DNA of 64,000 bases from assembly GCA_003971905.1 (NCBI GenBank), contig RSEE01000043.1, forward strand, positions 248,001 to 312,000, in the 5' to 3' direction. Source of the DNA: Moniliella sp. 'wahieum'. Taxonomy: Eukaryota > Basidiomycota > Moniliellomycetes > Moniliellales > Moniliellaceae. The position numbers and the translations under genes are program-made. Positions 12,605-24,100 of this stretch are shown here, in pieces. Each line of letters opens with the position of its first letter. Within the stretch, counting starts at the first letter, position 1. The notes below the pieces were generated by a model. That model did not search any database. It was given only the letters and a program-made list of their open reading frames with translations, and was not told where the DNA came from.

Positions 12605-13096
12605 CTAAAAGTTTTGCTCCCAGCACCCACAATGTCTCCCAGCTTTCATTCTGCGAGGGCCGCGTCCCAGTCTCGGGGCTAGAAATCCAAATCCAGTCCC
12701 ATCCTCCAGGTAGCGTAGTTGTTCCCCTCTGTCTCGTGGGATCGCGTCCCGTCCCCGAGTCCGAGAGGTTTTTGATAGTATGATATGTTTGCGGTACCAT
12801 TGCCCATCAGGGGTCTGCGTATATATATATGTAGTGGCAGTGCAAACACAAAAAGCAGCATTCACATGCCAATTTACGTCCACCTGTAGGGGCTCATTCA
12901 TAGCCAGCGTCTCTCCCATGTACCGCTGCCTGACCGGCTCGCAGCTTCCGCCAGCTCGCTTTGCCCAGCTGCAGCCAGTAGGTCTAGTATGTTCGTAAAA
13001 GAACCAACACGACAAATAAGCACATAGAATTGGATTGACAGGGCAGGGTTGGGCATGGGTAGGCAGGGGGGCACCAATGAGTTCGACTGAATCCAA
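12605..13096 (-). CDS. Hypothetical protein (weak open frame)
   Basis: Open frame of 163 codons on the minus strand beside the 3' end of the DUF2985 gene. It includes a segment reading TYIYTQTPDGQWYRKH, which looks more protein-like than its surroundings. The other two frames also stay open for parts of the region, and one ends in a plausible C-terminus (WETLWVLGAKLLG), so if this is a gene it is interrupted by indels or introns. No family is recognised, no clear splice sites were found, and it may be chance. Confidence 0.2.
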   Translation of the reverse strand: MDSVELIGAPLPTHAQPCPVNPILCAYLSCWFFYEHTRPTGCSWAKRAGGSCEPVRQRYMGETLAMNEPLQVDVNWHVNAAFCVCTATTYIYTQTPDGQWYRKHIILSKTSRTRGRDAIPRDRGEQLRYLEDGTGFGFLAPRLGRGPRRMKAGRHCGCWEQNF

Positions 13097-13180
13097 CTGT
13101 TAGCCTTCGGTAGGTCGGTAGGAAAGTAGCAAGCCTTACACGGCACCGACCATGCCAGCGACGCAGGCACATGCCCGTAC

Positions 13181-16100
13181 CTACACCACCACCAGACCCA
13201 TCACAGTATGGACAGATCCTTCCTCACGCCCACGACCCATTTCGGTGGTGCGACGAAGTGGGAGGCGGATGAGGCGCGTGAGGCGGATGAGGTTCCGAGG
13301 ACGACGGAGGTAGCAAGGATGCAGACGAACAGGACGGCTCCACCGTTTCTCTTCCGCCGCTCCGGCACTCGCAGGACTGATTGGACTCGTGGGACTTGAT
13401 GGGCTCGTAACGATAGGTGGAGGTGGAGGTGGAGGTGCGGATGCAGGCACAGCAGACTGATCCACGTACCCCATCATTTCCCCCCCGTTTGCGCCTATGC
13501 CGCCGGCACGCACTGATTGCGGTCCTGACGCAGGAGCAGCAGACCACCCATGCCCTCCGACCGACGGCGTATCCGTGTAACTGTAGCGCGCATTTCCCGC
13601 CCCGGACACAGGAGGGTACGTCCCACTCTCCCGCCCTGACCAGACCGACATGTGAGACATACGAGAACGCGCCGGTTCCTTGTCCCAGTCTTTCGTCGCC
13701 ACCGGCCAGGCCGGAGTAGAACCCGATACAGAGCCCGATTCAGACGCTGACCTGGACGTGGACCGCGACGTAGACCTGGAAGCGGAGGGCGAGCCTGACC
13801 GCGACGGGTGGTTTGATTCAGGCCAAGAAGGGCGCACGGCATGGGATACAGGACGCGGTGGGCCAGTGCCATTCCCCTTGGCTGCACCGTACACGCGCGG
13901 CGGGGGCCGGGTCGGTGGCACAGCGTGGGAGTCGGTGGCACGGAGGGGAGCCACGCGGGCGGGCGAAGAAGGAGGAAAAGAAGTGAGCTCTGCTGGATCG
14001 CCGTGGGTGGGGACTACTACGACGGTGGTGGGTGTGGTAGTTTGTGGTAGGTGGCGCAGGAGATCGGAGAGGCGGTGCAGCAGGCTGCCCAAACAATCGT
14101 TTCCACAACTGTTTCCCTTGTGGATCGTGGGGGCCTGGGTACGGCCCATGAATTTGCGGGAGCTCGTGGCGCCCATCGAGGTCGTAGAGATTGAGACGGG
14201 TCAATGCGCGTACGCCTCGGACTTGCAGCGGGTACGGATCTTTTCCCTCGGCGGCGAGACAGATGGCTCTGGCTTCCAACGCACGCGCTCTACGAACGCG
14301 TCTGCGCGCTTCTTTTTCCAAACCACGCATCAGTTGTTCATGCACCACTTCCTTCTTCTTGGTCTTGTTCCCGCCAATCCAGATCAACAGACCGGCCAAC
14401 GCGTTGCACGATAACGAGCTGGAAATGATGGCGGCGGTCAAAGCGGTGGGACGGTGGTGGTACTCAATCCCCCACGTCACTCCACACAGACAGATTTGAA
14501 GACACGAATGCAGATCCGACAAGATGACAATCGCAATTGCCAACTTGGCACTAAACGCACGGTGCGTCTCGGTTTCGTGGTACCGATAGTAATTGTGTGC
14601 CGAACGGAATTTGCGCTGCTGGTACACCAGCTGACTTTCTTCCGATAACGACAATACCGCTGGTTCGGCATCCCCTGGCACGGCATAGGCCACACGCCCA
14701 TCTTGCCCTTCTACCATCGCCGCCGCCCCGGCCGCAAGCGCCGTCGCGGCACTCTGCACTCCAGCTGGCGTCGCACTGTGCAACGGTACCACGGTCGCCA
14801 ACCGTGCATCCCCGTCCGACGGCAGCGCAACCACTGCCTCCTCACCTTTATTATCATCCTCAGGAGAGAGGTAGGTGACCTGGGCACCGGGTACGATCTT
14901 GGGGGCCCGATACTCGGATCGTGACCGGACCAGAATGTGGGACCGGAACGCCCCACCCGAAGGGGTAGGCGTAGGGTATCCTTTGGGACTGCCCATGTCA
15001 GAGGAAGGAGAAGTGCCCGTCGTGTCGAGGGGAGGCGAGTCGTGCGTGGTGAGCAGGTGCGGGAGCTGGCCAGGAGGGGCTTGGTATTCTTCCGCGTAAT
15101 GCGGGCGGGGATGGACAATGTGCGTGGGAACGGTTTGAGGAGCAGGCTGAGGCGCAGTGTTCCCGCGGCTATGCTGGGATGTCAACGACTGGACGGTAGG
15201 TGAGTGCGGAGGGTACTGGGTCGAGTCTTGGTTTTCCATCGTCGACTTTCCCAATCCTTCGGGTAGAGAGGCGAGGCCTGTCGGATCCGCGTGAGGGGTA
15301 CGCCTGTCTACGGCCAGTGGGCCGGGTGAGGGGGAGAAAGGGGGGGCGAATGACCAGGATAGGAAAGGCGCTTGGCACTGGGCGGGGTGGAACATGCGTT
15401 TGACAACGTTGGGCTTGTGGGCTGGCGGGTTGGCGAGGTCGACAGCAATGCTGCCGAAGGAGCGAAAGCTGGTCGTTGACTCGGAGGGTGGTGAGGACCG
15501 CGACGCCCCAACTCGGCGACAGGTGACGAGGCCGGATACAGCCGACTGACAGGCGAGGTGGCCGTGCCGTGCGTCACAGCGACCGCGACTGCGGCCGCTT
15601 CCTCTTCTACCTGCAACTCCGCCTGTGCCGCAGTGCCGTGATGAACACGGTCGTGGACACCGGCCGCGTCTTGTGCTTGCTTTTGAGGGTACGATGCTGT
15701 TTGGGAGTCATGGCCGATTTGCGATCAATCTTGTTCTTTTTGGCTTTGGCGTGGGCCTTGACCTTGGCCACTTCGTCCTCCGCCGCTTGAGCTGCTTCAG
15801 CAGGGGGCAGGTGACGCCGCCGGTTCGTGTCGTACAGACGGTAAGCATAGGACCGAGGAATGTCATTATCATCCGGAAGGGGCAAGAGATTCAGCTTGAC
15901 TCTCCGTCGCAGCGCTCGGCGGGCGGAGCAAACGTGATGCGGAACATGCGATATGAATCGCGCAGGCGAGAGGGCGCCAGCAAGAAACCAGTCAGGTTGA
16001 ACAGTACACACAAAATCTTATCGATCCGCTCGATCCATACTCGTCGATGGGGCGGATTCCACCAATGCACGATCAAAATGAAGATGGCAATGCCCCAGGC

Positions 16101-17501
16101 GGCCACCAACAGACCATAAAAGACCATCAAAAATCCCAGCGCTGGGCAACGCAAGAACAGATGGAGAGGCTAGGTGAGTAAGAGGGAACAAAAGCACAGG
16201 GAGAGGGTACATACGTGTCCGCAGTACCTTCCAAAACCAATCAGACCACGGCGAAAGCGTTCTCGGGGGGTATGAGCCTCATAATCGCAGCCTCCACTGC
16301 CTCGTCTTCCTCAGCTTGCTTGGGACAAACGTGCCTTTTCTTCCAACCTTTGCGCAAGTAAGGCGGGGTCGCGGGTTGGAACTCTCCTTCCTCCCCGAGG
16401 AAGGAGACTTATCTGGGAGGGAAAATTGGAGTGTATTTCCTTGTCGATGGTCCAATTCAGGATCGGGGGAGGGCAGCATCCCACTTGGCTCGTTGGCCTC
16501 GACAGACAATGTAGGGTAGGGGACCGTCCCAAGTTGCTGGCCGGGCACAATGCCCCCTTGAACTTCGTCGTAAGATTTGCTTGTAGACAGGTGAGTAGTA
16601 GAAACAGGGTTCAGCTCCCAGGTGGCCTTGTCCAACTCCGATGGACTGCCAAAGGTGCCCCACACTCAATTGAAGAGGGTTGCTATAGCCGTGGGGCTGG
16701 GGACGGTGCCAGGAGGGTTCGGAGGTGGTGACACCCAATGGATCGGTTGGATAGGCGGCTACGCCTTCGACCATAGGGGTTAGCGCCTTGGGAGGGGGGG
16801 GTACCACCTTGGGGGAGCCTGGGGGGGCGGCCAGATTGACTCGATGGCCAAGTGAACCAAACAGCGACGCGTGGGCTGGTCGGGCGAATCGTGGCCACGG
16901 CTAAAGGATGGAAGACGGGAGCGAATACGACTGTGGGTGGAGGCGGCGGAGGCGCGGCGGGAAGGAAGGGCGGTGGGAGGGAGATGGGGGCTGCCGGAAG
17001 TCCTGGGAGAAGGTGATGTGGCGCCGGGGCGGGGAGGCGGGGGGGCGTGAGACGGGGACAAAGGATCAATGTGTTCTTCGCTGTCGTCGTGGTGCCCCGG
17101 GGGACAAGGTCGGACCAGGAGGGGATGGGAGGCGGATGAAAAGGAGGAGCAAAAAGGACGCCCTGGATGTTGCTCCAAGTGTTCATCGCCGCATAGGCGG
17201 GGTCCACCACGTCCCACACGTCGGCCTCCTGCGCACGCTGGGCCTCGGCATCGGCTGCAGCCTCGGCGCGGATGTGATTGGAGGCAAGGGCGCGGTCGCG
17301 GATGCCGCGCATGGCCGCGAGGCCGAGGCGGGACGAGTAGCTGGGCGAGACGGCAGCGGGAGTAGTAGCATCGGCGGGAAGAGGGGAATGATCGATGGAG
17401 GGGGCGGACTTGGCGCGGGGGCGGGGGCGGGGCACAGCGAGGGTGTCCGCCGGCGGTGGCTGCGGGGGGGGCTCGACGGGGGGAGGCGATGCGCCCGGCA
17501 T
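13181..17501 (-). CDS. DUF2985-type integral membrane protein
   Basis: Read leftward from ATG 17501. The N-terminus is Pro/Ala-rich, then comes a conserved stretch with NTWSNIQGVLFAPPFHPP and a loop rich in proline. The first membrane cluster (about 16150-15890) reads FYGLLVAAWGIAIFILIVHW, then NPPHRRVWIERIDKIL and LFNLTGFLLAPSRLRDSY. The second cluster (about 14580-14370) reads KLAIAIVILSDLHSCLQI and later IISSSLSCNALAGLLIWI. This order is that of the fungal DUF2985 family, which often sits beside PLAC8-like cysteine segments. Between the clusters and after them lie long disordered Ser/Thr/Pro/Arg regions, including alternating SRSTSRSTSRSASES. The cellular role of the family is not established; it is presumably a plasma or endomembrane protein. 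Several frame breaks occur, and the 3' end is placed at the stop of the last plausible frame. Confidence 0.7.
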
Positions 17502-18294
17502 GGCGGGCGAAAGCGCAAGGGATGGTGGTGGCAGGCTGAGCGCAGCGGCTATGGAATGGGCGTGTGGTGTGAGGAAGGACGGAATGCGGATTGATATTGA
17601 TGATGGATGGATGATGCGTGCGCTTAGGCTGCTCTGTAGGCTGGATGTCGATGATTGGTGATTGAATATTGGGGGTTGCTTAAATGAGTGCGCTGAGTAC
17701 CCAGATCACTCAGACGGAGTGCTGTCGGGCCCAGCAGCGGCTTAGGCCCGGGTGGCTGGGTTATTAATTAGCAGGCGCCAGGCACGTCAGCCGACTGGCT
17801 GCCCCCGTGCCGCGTGCCCAGCGTTCACGTCTCAGATAGGCTCGCAGCAGGCCAGTCGCCTTGGCACCCCGCACCAGCCCAGCGACACCCAAAGCTGAGG
17901 CGCCGGCGCGCACTGCCCCCGTGCGGGCCTGCCGTGCGCTCTGAGTGCAGCCACCGGCCCACTTTCGACCCGTGTGGCCCCGTGCGTCGCCTGCACCCGC
18001 CTGCACTGGCCTGCACTGCGTCGTGAGTGCAGGCGGGGCACGGCGCCAGTGGGCCCATGGCTGCTGCCCACTGCATCCACCGGCCGCGTGCCTCGCAGGG
18101 CCTCAGCGCCAGCAGCGCCTGCTGCGGCCTGCGAGCGCTGCGTCCGCACCTGCTCGCATGCCAGCCTCTGACCGGTGCTCCCAGTTTCACTTTCTGCCTT
18201 GGCATTCCCATCTGCCACCAGCCCTCCCAGTCCAACCCAAGCTCACCCACCCTCCACGCCAGCTATTCTATCCATTTTGCCCCCTCCGTCTGCC
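17502..18294. other. Intergenic region upstream of the DUF2985 gene
   Basis: GC-rich sequence (17760-18200) between the start of the DUF2985 gene and the end of the Coq11-like gene. Open frames are long on both strands but show only composition bias, with no conserved segments. It probably holds the DUF2985 promoter and the Coq11-like terminator. Confidence 0.4.
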
Positions 18295-19701
18295 TTAGGC
18301 CGACCCCGCCATCCCCGCCACCTGCGGCACCGCCGGCGTCCACGTATGGCCTGCCTCGCGCACGCGCCAGAGCGCAAGGCGCTGGATCTGCTCCACCTCC
18401 TTCGGCCCTGACGCCACCCCCGGATCCAACACCGCACGCACAATCGCTGCCCCCACCGTGTCCACATGCAGCGGATCTTGCGTCAGCAGGCCCGCCACGC
18501 TCGTCGCAATCGCCTTGGCCTGCGACGAAGCACTGTCCGTGCCGCTCTGCCCAAAGTGCGCCAACACCGACGCCGGAGTAGGCAGCCCCACGATGCAAGC
18601 TGCCGGTGCACGTGCACGCTTGCGTCCAATATGGCGGCCGGGAGGGTGGTCAGGGGTCGGTTGTGCGGGTGGTACATCAGTCCTGAGGTAATTGGCAAGC
18701 GCAACGTTAGTTATCCTGCATTGCATACCCGTTGTCGTGCTCGCCCGCCTTACACCCCCAACAGAGAAACGTGAAAGAGGCAACAGAGAGGGGCGAGAGT
18801 AAAACGAGAAAACAAAAGTCCACGCCAACGTACTGGTCGCATGTAGATTCCACGCATGATAGGAGCTTGGCCGGCACCGGGTTGGCAAAACTGTGTAATC
18901 CCTGCTTCGGCTGCCCGTTTGGACGCAATGTACTCTGCTGAGATCAGCGGCCGGAACAGATCGCGGCAGAGAGGTAGACAAAGGAGGCAGAGGGGGTATG
19001 ACCCTTGGGTGCTACCCCTTGCCTCGCTTGCAGTTCCGACGAGAAGAGGCGGCAGCATTGAGGGCTGGAAACCGGGAAGGAAAGGTAAGGTGGAAACCGA
19101 TCCGCACGTCAGTTTAAAAAATGACAACGAATAAGAGAGGCAGCGCGGTGGAGGGGGAGGGGAATGGAAGAAAATAGGACAGGAGGGAAAAGAGGGAACG
19201 CACCTGCTTGCGTGTTCATCTGCGCGTAACTAAACTTGGGGTCCACCGCACCAGAAGAAGAGTCGCCGGTCGAAGTCCATCCCGCGTGAGACCAGAAAGG
19301 ATGTCACACACTCCACCCCGCTGGGACGAGCAGTAGAGGAAGAAGCTACAGTGCGAGGCTTGTAATCCGCTTCGAGCAAAATGCCCACCGTATGCACCAC
19401 GGCATCGGCTTGGGAAAAGAGTTGTCACCCGCTCGTTTTGCGGCGTGGAACGCCAGGCTTGACCCGGCGTCGGCAGAGCCAGGACATCGCCTTGCTCCCA
19501 TCGCATGCAGCTGGACGCCGTCCAGGCTGGAAGGTGACCACCTGGGTTGCGCCACGCTCGGCCCGAGGGGCTGAGCGACGTCACTTGGATCGCAGGTTCC
19601 GCCCCTGGGGGCGTAACGCGCGCCGAGGCGGCGACCAGCGCCTTGCATACGGCAGACCCGACGAACCCGTTGCCACCCACGACAGCCACACGGAACACCA
19701 T
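18295..19701 (-). CDS. COQ11: Coq11-like atypical SDR, NAD(P)-binding protein
   Basis: Read leftward from ATG 19701. The N-terminus MVFRVAVVGGNGFVGSAV is a Rossmann fold with the GGNGFVG dinucleotide-binding motif. A middle exon carries FRPLISAEYIASKRAAEAG, which supplies the YxxxK-like pair typical of extended or atypical SDRs. The C-terminal exon reads MYHPHNRPLTTLPAA and later LLTQDPLHVDTVGAAIVRAV, matching the end of yeast Coq11 (YLR290C) and its relatives. Known role of the family: a mitochondrial inner-membrane protein associated with the CoQ biosynthetic complex, with no proven catalytic activity. At least two introns are implied between about 19200 and 18700, and there are frame breaks in exon 1. 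Another NDUFA9/atypical SDR family member is the main alternative. Confidence 0.7.
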
Positions 19702-19953
19702 GGTTTCTGGAGCGGTAAGAAAAGAGAGGCAGAAAACAGAAGAGGGAAGGTGGAAGGCGGGAGATGACAGATGGAAGAGGGAAGATGGGAAAGGCTAGGT
19801 AGAATGCCGAATGGGATGATTCACCACTGCGCTTGCCGAATGCGATGATCATCAACCTCTAGCTTCACGCGTGATGGGGTGCCGGAAGGTACAACTTCGT
19901 CCAATTGCCCAATCATGACCATCACATACAGGGTCTTCGTTCCAAGTCATCAG

Positions 19954-20042
19954 GGGTTCGTGGTGTAGTGGTATCATGCCTCTTTAGGGTTGCGGAAGCT
20001 AACTCATAGAGGTGGTCCTCGGTTCGATCCCGGGCGGACCCC
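19954..20042 (+). tRNA. tRNA-Pro (anticodon AGG) with intron
   Basis: The acceptor stem GGGTTCG pairs with CGGACCC (20035-20041) with one T-G wobble. The anticodon stem CCTCT/AGAGG is perfect and encloses TTAGGG, giving anticodon AGG at 19986-19988. An intron of about 17 nt (roughly 19990-20006) sits one base 3' of the anticodon. The T arm is CTCGG-TTCGATC-CCGGG. A run of five T at 20043-20047 is the RNA polymerase III terminator. Confidence 0.93.
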
Positions 20043-20047
20043 TTTTT
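20043..20047 (+). terminator. Pol III T-run terminator of tRNA-Pro
   Basis: Five consecutive T directly follow the discriminator base of the tRNA-Pro gene. Confidence 0.85.
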
Positions 20048-21116
20048 GCTTCGAACGCCTCACACTGTCCTGAGTCCTGTGTACTGCGTGCGTACTGTCT
20101 ACTAACTTTGTACCGTGTGTACTGACTGGGTCCTGGGTGTATTACACTCTTATAGAACCAATCCCTGCCCGAGCCAGCTACAACCTACTTACAACGTAAG
20201 ACCTACGACCCGACGCGTTACTGCGTACCATTCTTCGTCCCCATCACAACGCGATTATTCGTAACGCGCTAACATCCCGAGGAACCCAACCAACACAAGT
20301 GACTAGGGTGGCCGGCCCTCGGACGCCCCGACGACCACAAGACGAGACCAGTTGGCATACCGCCAACCACAGCACAAAAGAGCAGCACGGCGATAGCGCA
20401 TAGGAGTGGACCTGAACCCGACCTACAATCAAACGAGGAGGCACGGCACATCGTAGTACGGTTGCTGGTACCGCTACCCGTGGTTCTCTTTGTCGCGAGT
20501 ACCGGCATAGATGGATGGGTGGGGTAGACACTAGGGGGTTCATATACATAAGAGCGCGGAGCTTCAAGCTTCCAGCAAGGTTCACACGTTCACGCTTCAA
20601 GCTTCAAAGGGCCCAACCAAAGATCAGGCAAGAGGGTAGGCAAGAACAGTCACAGAACAGTTCAGAACAGAACAGAACAGATCAGATCAGATCGGACCAG
20701 AACAGAAAAGAACAGATCAGAACAGAACAGAGCAGAGGACAAGAAAAGAGAGAACAGTAGGAGAGAGAAAAAAGAACAGGACACAGAAGGGCAGCAAGGC
20801 AGAGCAGGGAAAGGAATCAAGAGGTGGTAGACGGGGGGGTGGGGTGGGGGGGGGGCAAATGAGTGTGGTGGACCCCAAAGGTTCGAGATCGGACAGGCAA
20901 AGGCCGAGGCAAGAGACAAAAATGAGAGTAAAATACGGGATACGGGATCCCGGTCGGGGTCGGGGTCGGGACTGAGTGGTGAGGGAAAAAAAGTAGGTTT
21001 GGGGAGGGGAGGGGAGGGGGGACAGTACTCGGGTTCCTCGTCACAGCACGGGGGCCTTGACGGTGGGAAAACAACGAGCAGCAGAGGTATACAAGAACAA
21101 GTGGCCTGGGGGCACG
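20048..21116. other. Intergenic, repeat-bearing
   Basis: No gene is recognised between the tRNA and the end of the low-complexity gene. It contains two GCTTCAAGCTT motifs (20561-20572 and 20593-20608), an AACAG-type array and a G-rich stretch near 20830-21020. Confidence 0.5.
20648..20742. repeat. Degenerate AACAG/ATCAG pentamer array
   Basis: About 19 units of CAGAA, CAGAT and close variants in tandem, drifting between AACAG and ATCAG. It is a simple-sequence microsatellite. Confidence 0.85.
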
Positions 21117-24100
21117 TTACCATGCCGAAGGGTTGCGCCACTGCACAGCCGGAGCAGGAATGCCCCGACCGCGCGAAGGGTTGACCACCGACAGTTCTGA
21201 TGACGTCGACATGACTGACCGAGCGGTCCGACCAGCGCGAGAGTGACGGGAAGTGTCCCCTTCCCCCCCGCTGCCGGGCGATCCGCTCACCGGTGCCGCA
21301 AGGTACGAGCGCGACAAGGGCGTGTCGGGGTTAACCTTGGGCGTGCGCGAGGTACGCGACCCGCCCGAACGGACCGAATGCGCCGCGCGCTGCGGAGCAT
21401 CCAACGAACCCCGCGGCGTACGGTGGACGTGAGATGAAGGTGACGGAAGAGGATGTTCCTGGCGCCAGACGTTGTACTGTTCCGCCGGATTGGTTGCTGC
21501 CTCGGCCGCTCGTTCGGGGTAAACTGTTCATCCAACGCGGTCCGTTGGGCCTTGACAGCGGCCAGACGGTGACGCGCCAACGAAGCTTGACTCGCTTGCC
21601 ACGCCTGCAACTCGGCAGCGGCCTGTTCGGCCGCTACCTTTTCCGCTGCTTTGCGCTGTTGACGATGCAGTTTGGCCGCTTCGGCGCGTTCCCGCTTCTC
21701 CTGCGCACGAACTTCCTTCTCGTGTCGCTGGGCTTCCTTCTGGGCGGCCTTTCGTGCTTCTTCCGCCTGCTTGGCATCCGCAGCGGTTTGAGCCCGCTGC
21801 GCTTCGGCCGAATCCGACAGCGCGGTCCGGTGCGTCGACGCGGCTTGCGCCGCTGCTTCGGCCCGTTTCTTTTCCTCCTTTTCCCGTTTCCGCTCCTCGC
21901 GGTCGGCCAAGCGCCGGAGGAGGCGAGACGGTGCTTGGCTGCCTTCTCGGGCTTGGCCGCATCCGCTGCTGCGACGGCAGCAGCACCCGCGGCAACAGCA
22001 GCTCCTGCATCACATCCATTTGTCAGTCAGTGCACACGCGAATCAAAACAAAATGAAAAGGGACTAGACGTACCCGAACCAGGTGTGCCCGGCGCATCCG
22101 TAGGCTCAAACGAGGAAAGGTCCTCACGAAGGCGCGACGTGTGCGCAGGAGCAGACGAGGTACCGTGACCAGCGTCGGAAGCGAACGTTTCCTCGCCATG
22201 GTCAGCCGCGTCGTCCGAATCTGCCTCCTCGGCCGACAGGCCTCGGTCAATCAGGGCGTCGGCCCCAGCAGGGGCGCCTGCCTCTTCCGAAGGCGTCTCG
22301 AGTGCTTCGGGCGCCTCGATTTCATCTTCAACTTCCTTAGCAGTAGGGCGGGGAGCAGCCTCCTCATCCACTGAACCCTCCGAAGCTGGAACGGGAGCGG
22401 CCGGCTCCACCGCTTTCACCCCGGGTTCCGTCTCGTGGACGACATCCTTCACCGCAGGCTCCGCCACCGTCACAACCTCTGGTTCGGCCACCTTCACTGC
22501 GGGCTCATGTTCAACAGCTTCGCCTTGCGCCGTGCCTTCTTCCTCGGTAGTCTTCTTGGCAGATGGATCCGTGGCGGTCCCAACAACTCCCTCTTCCGCA
22601 ACGGTTTCTTCCGGAACGTCGTCCGCAGCAGTAGAAGACAAAACAAGGGAGGGGTGGAAGGTGAAACAGGTGCAGTAACCGCCTTCTCGGCACCCGCAGA
22701 CTCTGGCTTCGTTTCGGTGACGGCGCGAGCGATCGCCAAATCTCCCGCTCCAGCAGGAGGGACTTTGGTGTAGACGCAGCGGCTGCAATTGGAACGGCAG
22801 CAGCCACAGGAGCGGCCGCAGCGGCCGTAGGCGAAGGTTTCTTGGAACGCCGGAACCAGGAGAAGCGGGACGACTTTTCCTTCGGCTCTTTCGTGGCCTT
22901 CAAGGAAGCCTTACCGGCCTGAGCTTTGGTCTCTGCCTCCTTCTCGCGCAGAAGGAGCAGTAGGCGAGACAATGGGTGCCTCCTTTGTAGCAGGGCTCTT
23001 ACTCTGTTCGATAGTAGTTGCCGCCGGCTGCTTCACATCGTCTTTGCCCGGTTTCTCAGCTGAGCCTGCCGCATGAACCACGGCGAAAGCACCGGTGGCA
23101 GCCACCACAGGAGCAAGTAGCTTCTTGGGCTGAGGATCGGTCGTATCCGCAAATGCACCAGAAGACGTTACAGCGGGAGCGAAATGGCCGCCATCCACGT
23201 CCTTAGAGGGGTCTCGGTAGGCTCTGATTCGAGTGCAGCCTTGCTGTCAGACTCAGTTGTGACGGGTTCAGAGATCTGTTCTTTGGGTGCTTCAGCACGG
23301 GCTCAGCTGTGGGCTCGACGGCCGAACCAGGAGCCGTTCGGTGATAGATGAGTAGCCAGCTCGGCGGTAGGCTCGACAGTAGGCTCAACAGCAGACTCGA
23401 CAGCGGGCTCGGCAGGCTCAACAGCAGACTCGACAGGCTCGGCAGCAGGCTCGGCAGCAGGCTCGATAGGCTCGGCAGCAGACTCAACAGCAGGCTCCGC
23501 AGTAGAATCCATAGCGGGCTCAGCAACAGTTTCGGTTGCAGGCACAACAGAAGGCGTGTCTTGCGCTGGCTCCGACGTGTCGGTAGGGTGATCCACCGTT
23601 TCCTCCAACGTGGACGGGATGCCAGACACGGTGGGGGTCTTGGGTTCAGTCACCGAGGACGAGGTAAGGGAAGAACGGTCGGGATTTAGCGACGTGCCTG
23701 CCGTGGCCAAGGCAAGTGTACCGCCCACACCTGCTACGCCACGGTAAATGCTCGAGGTCGAGGTTGTTCCTCCCAGATCAGGCCGAGCGGGCGATGCGGT
23801 GGAAACGTCCGTTTTGGACTCAACCATCGATCGAGGTGGAGAAGAGGGATCAGCGGGGACTGGTGTACCGCTTTCACGCTTCGCCTTCAACGCAGCCTCA
23901 TCCAGACCGACCAGGGGCTTGGTTTCCGGAGTAACAGATTTGGGCTGGTCATCAGGTTGGGTCTGCGTGGTACTGGGCTTCTCCTTAAGAGGCTCTGCCA
24001 CTTTGATCGACTTGATCCATCCGATGGCCGCCGGCGTCCCGTCCGTTTTCAGTTCGGGTTTCTGTGCCGGAACGGCAGCAGTCTCGGCCTCGATTGGGGT

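Larger units (their letters stand above)
9088..13180. other. Long intergenic stretch with simple repeats and possible small gene remnants
   Basis: Four kilobases with no recognisable family. It holds a GGGGAGGAGAC-type purine repeat, a CAACGT hexamer array and dispersed GAAGCTT motifs at 11410-11426 and 11573-11590. On the minus strand at 10800-10563, two overlapping frames together give a protein-like stretch that includes YAPGTPFLRDA and ends in VVPRQDYMKDF. This could be the degraded 3' end of a gene, but I cannot name it. AT-rich promoter-like sequence occurs around 10360-10560. Confidence 0.4.
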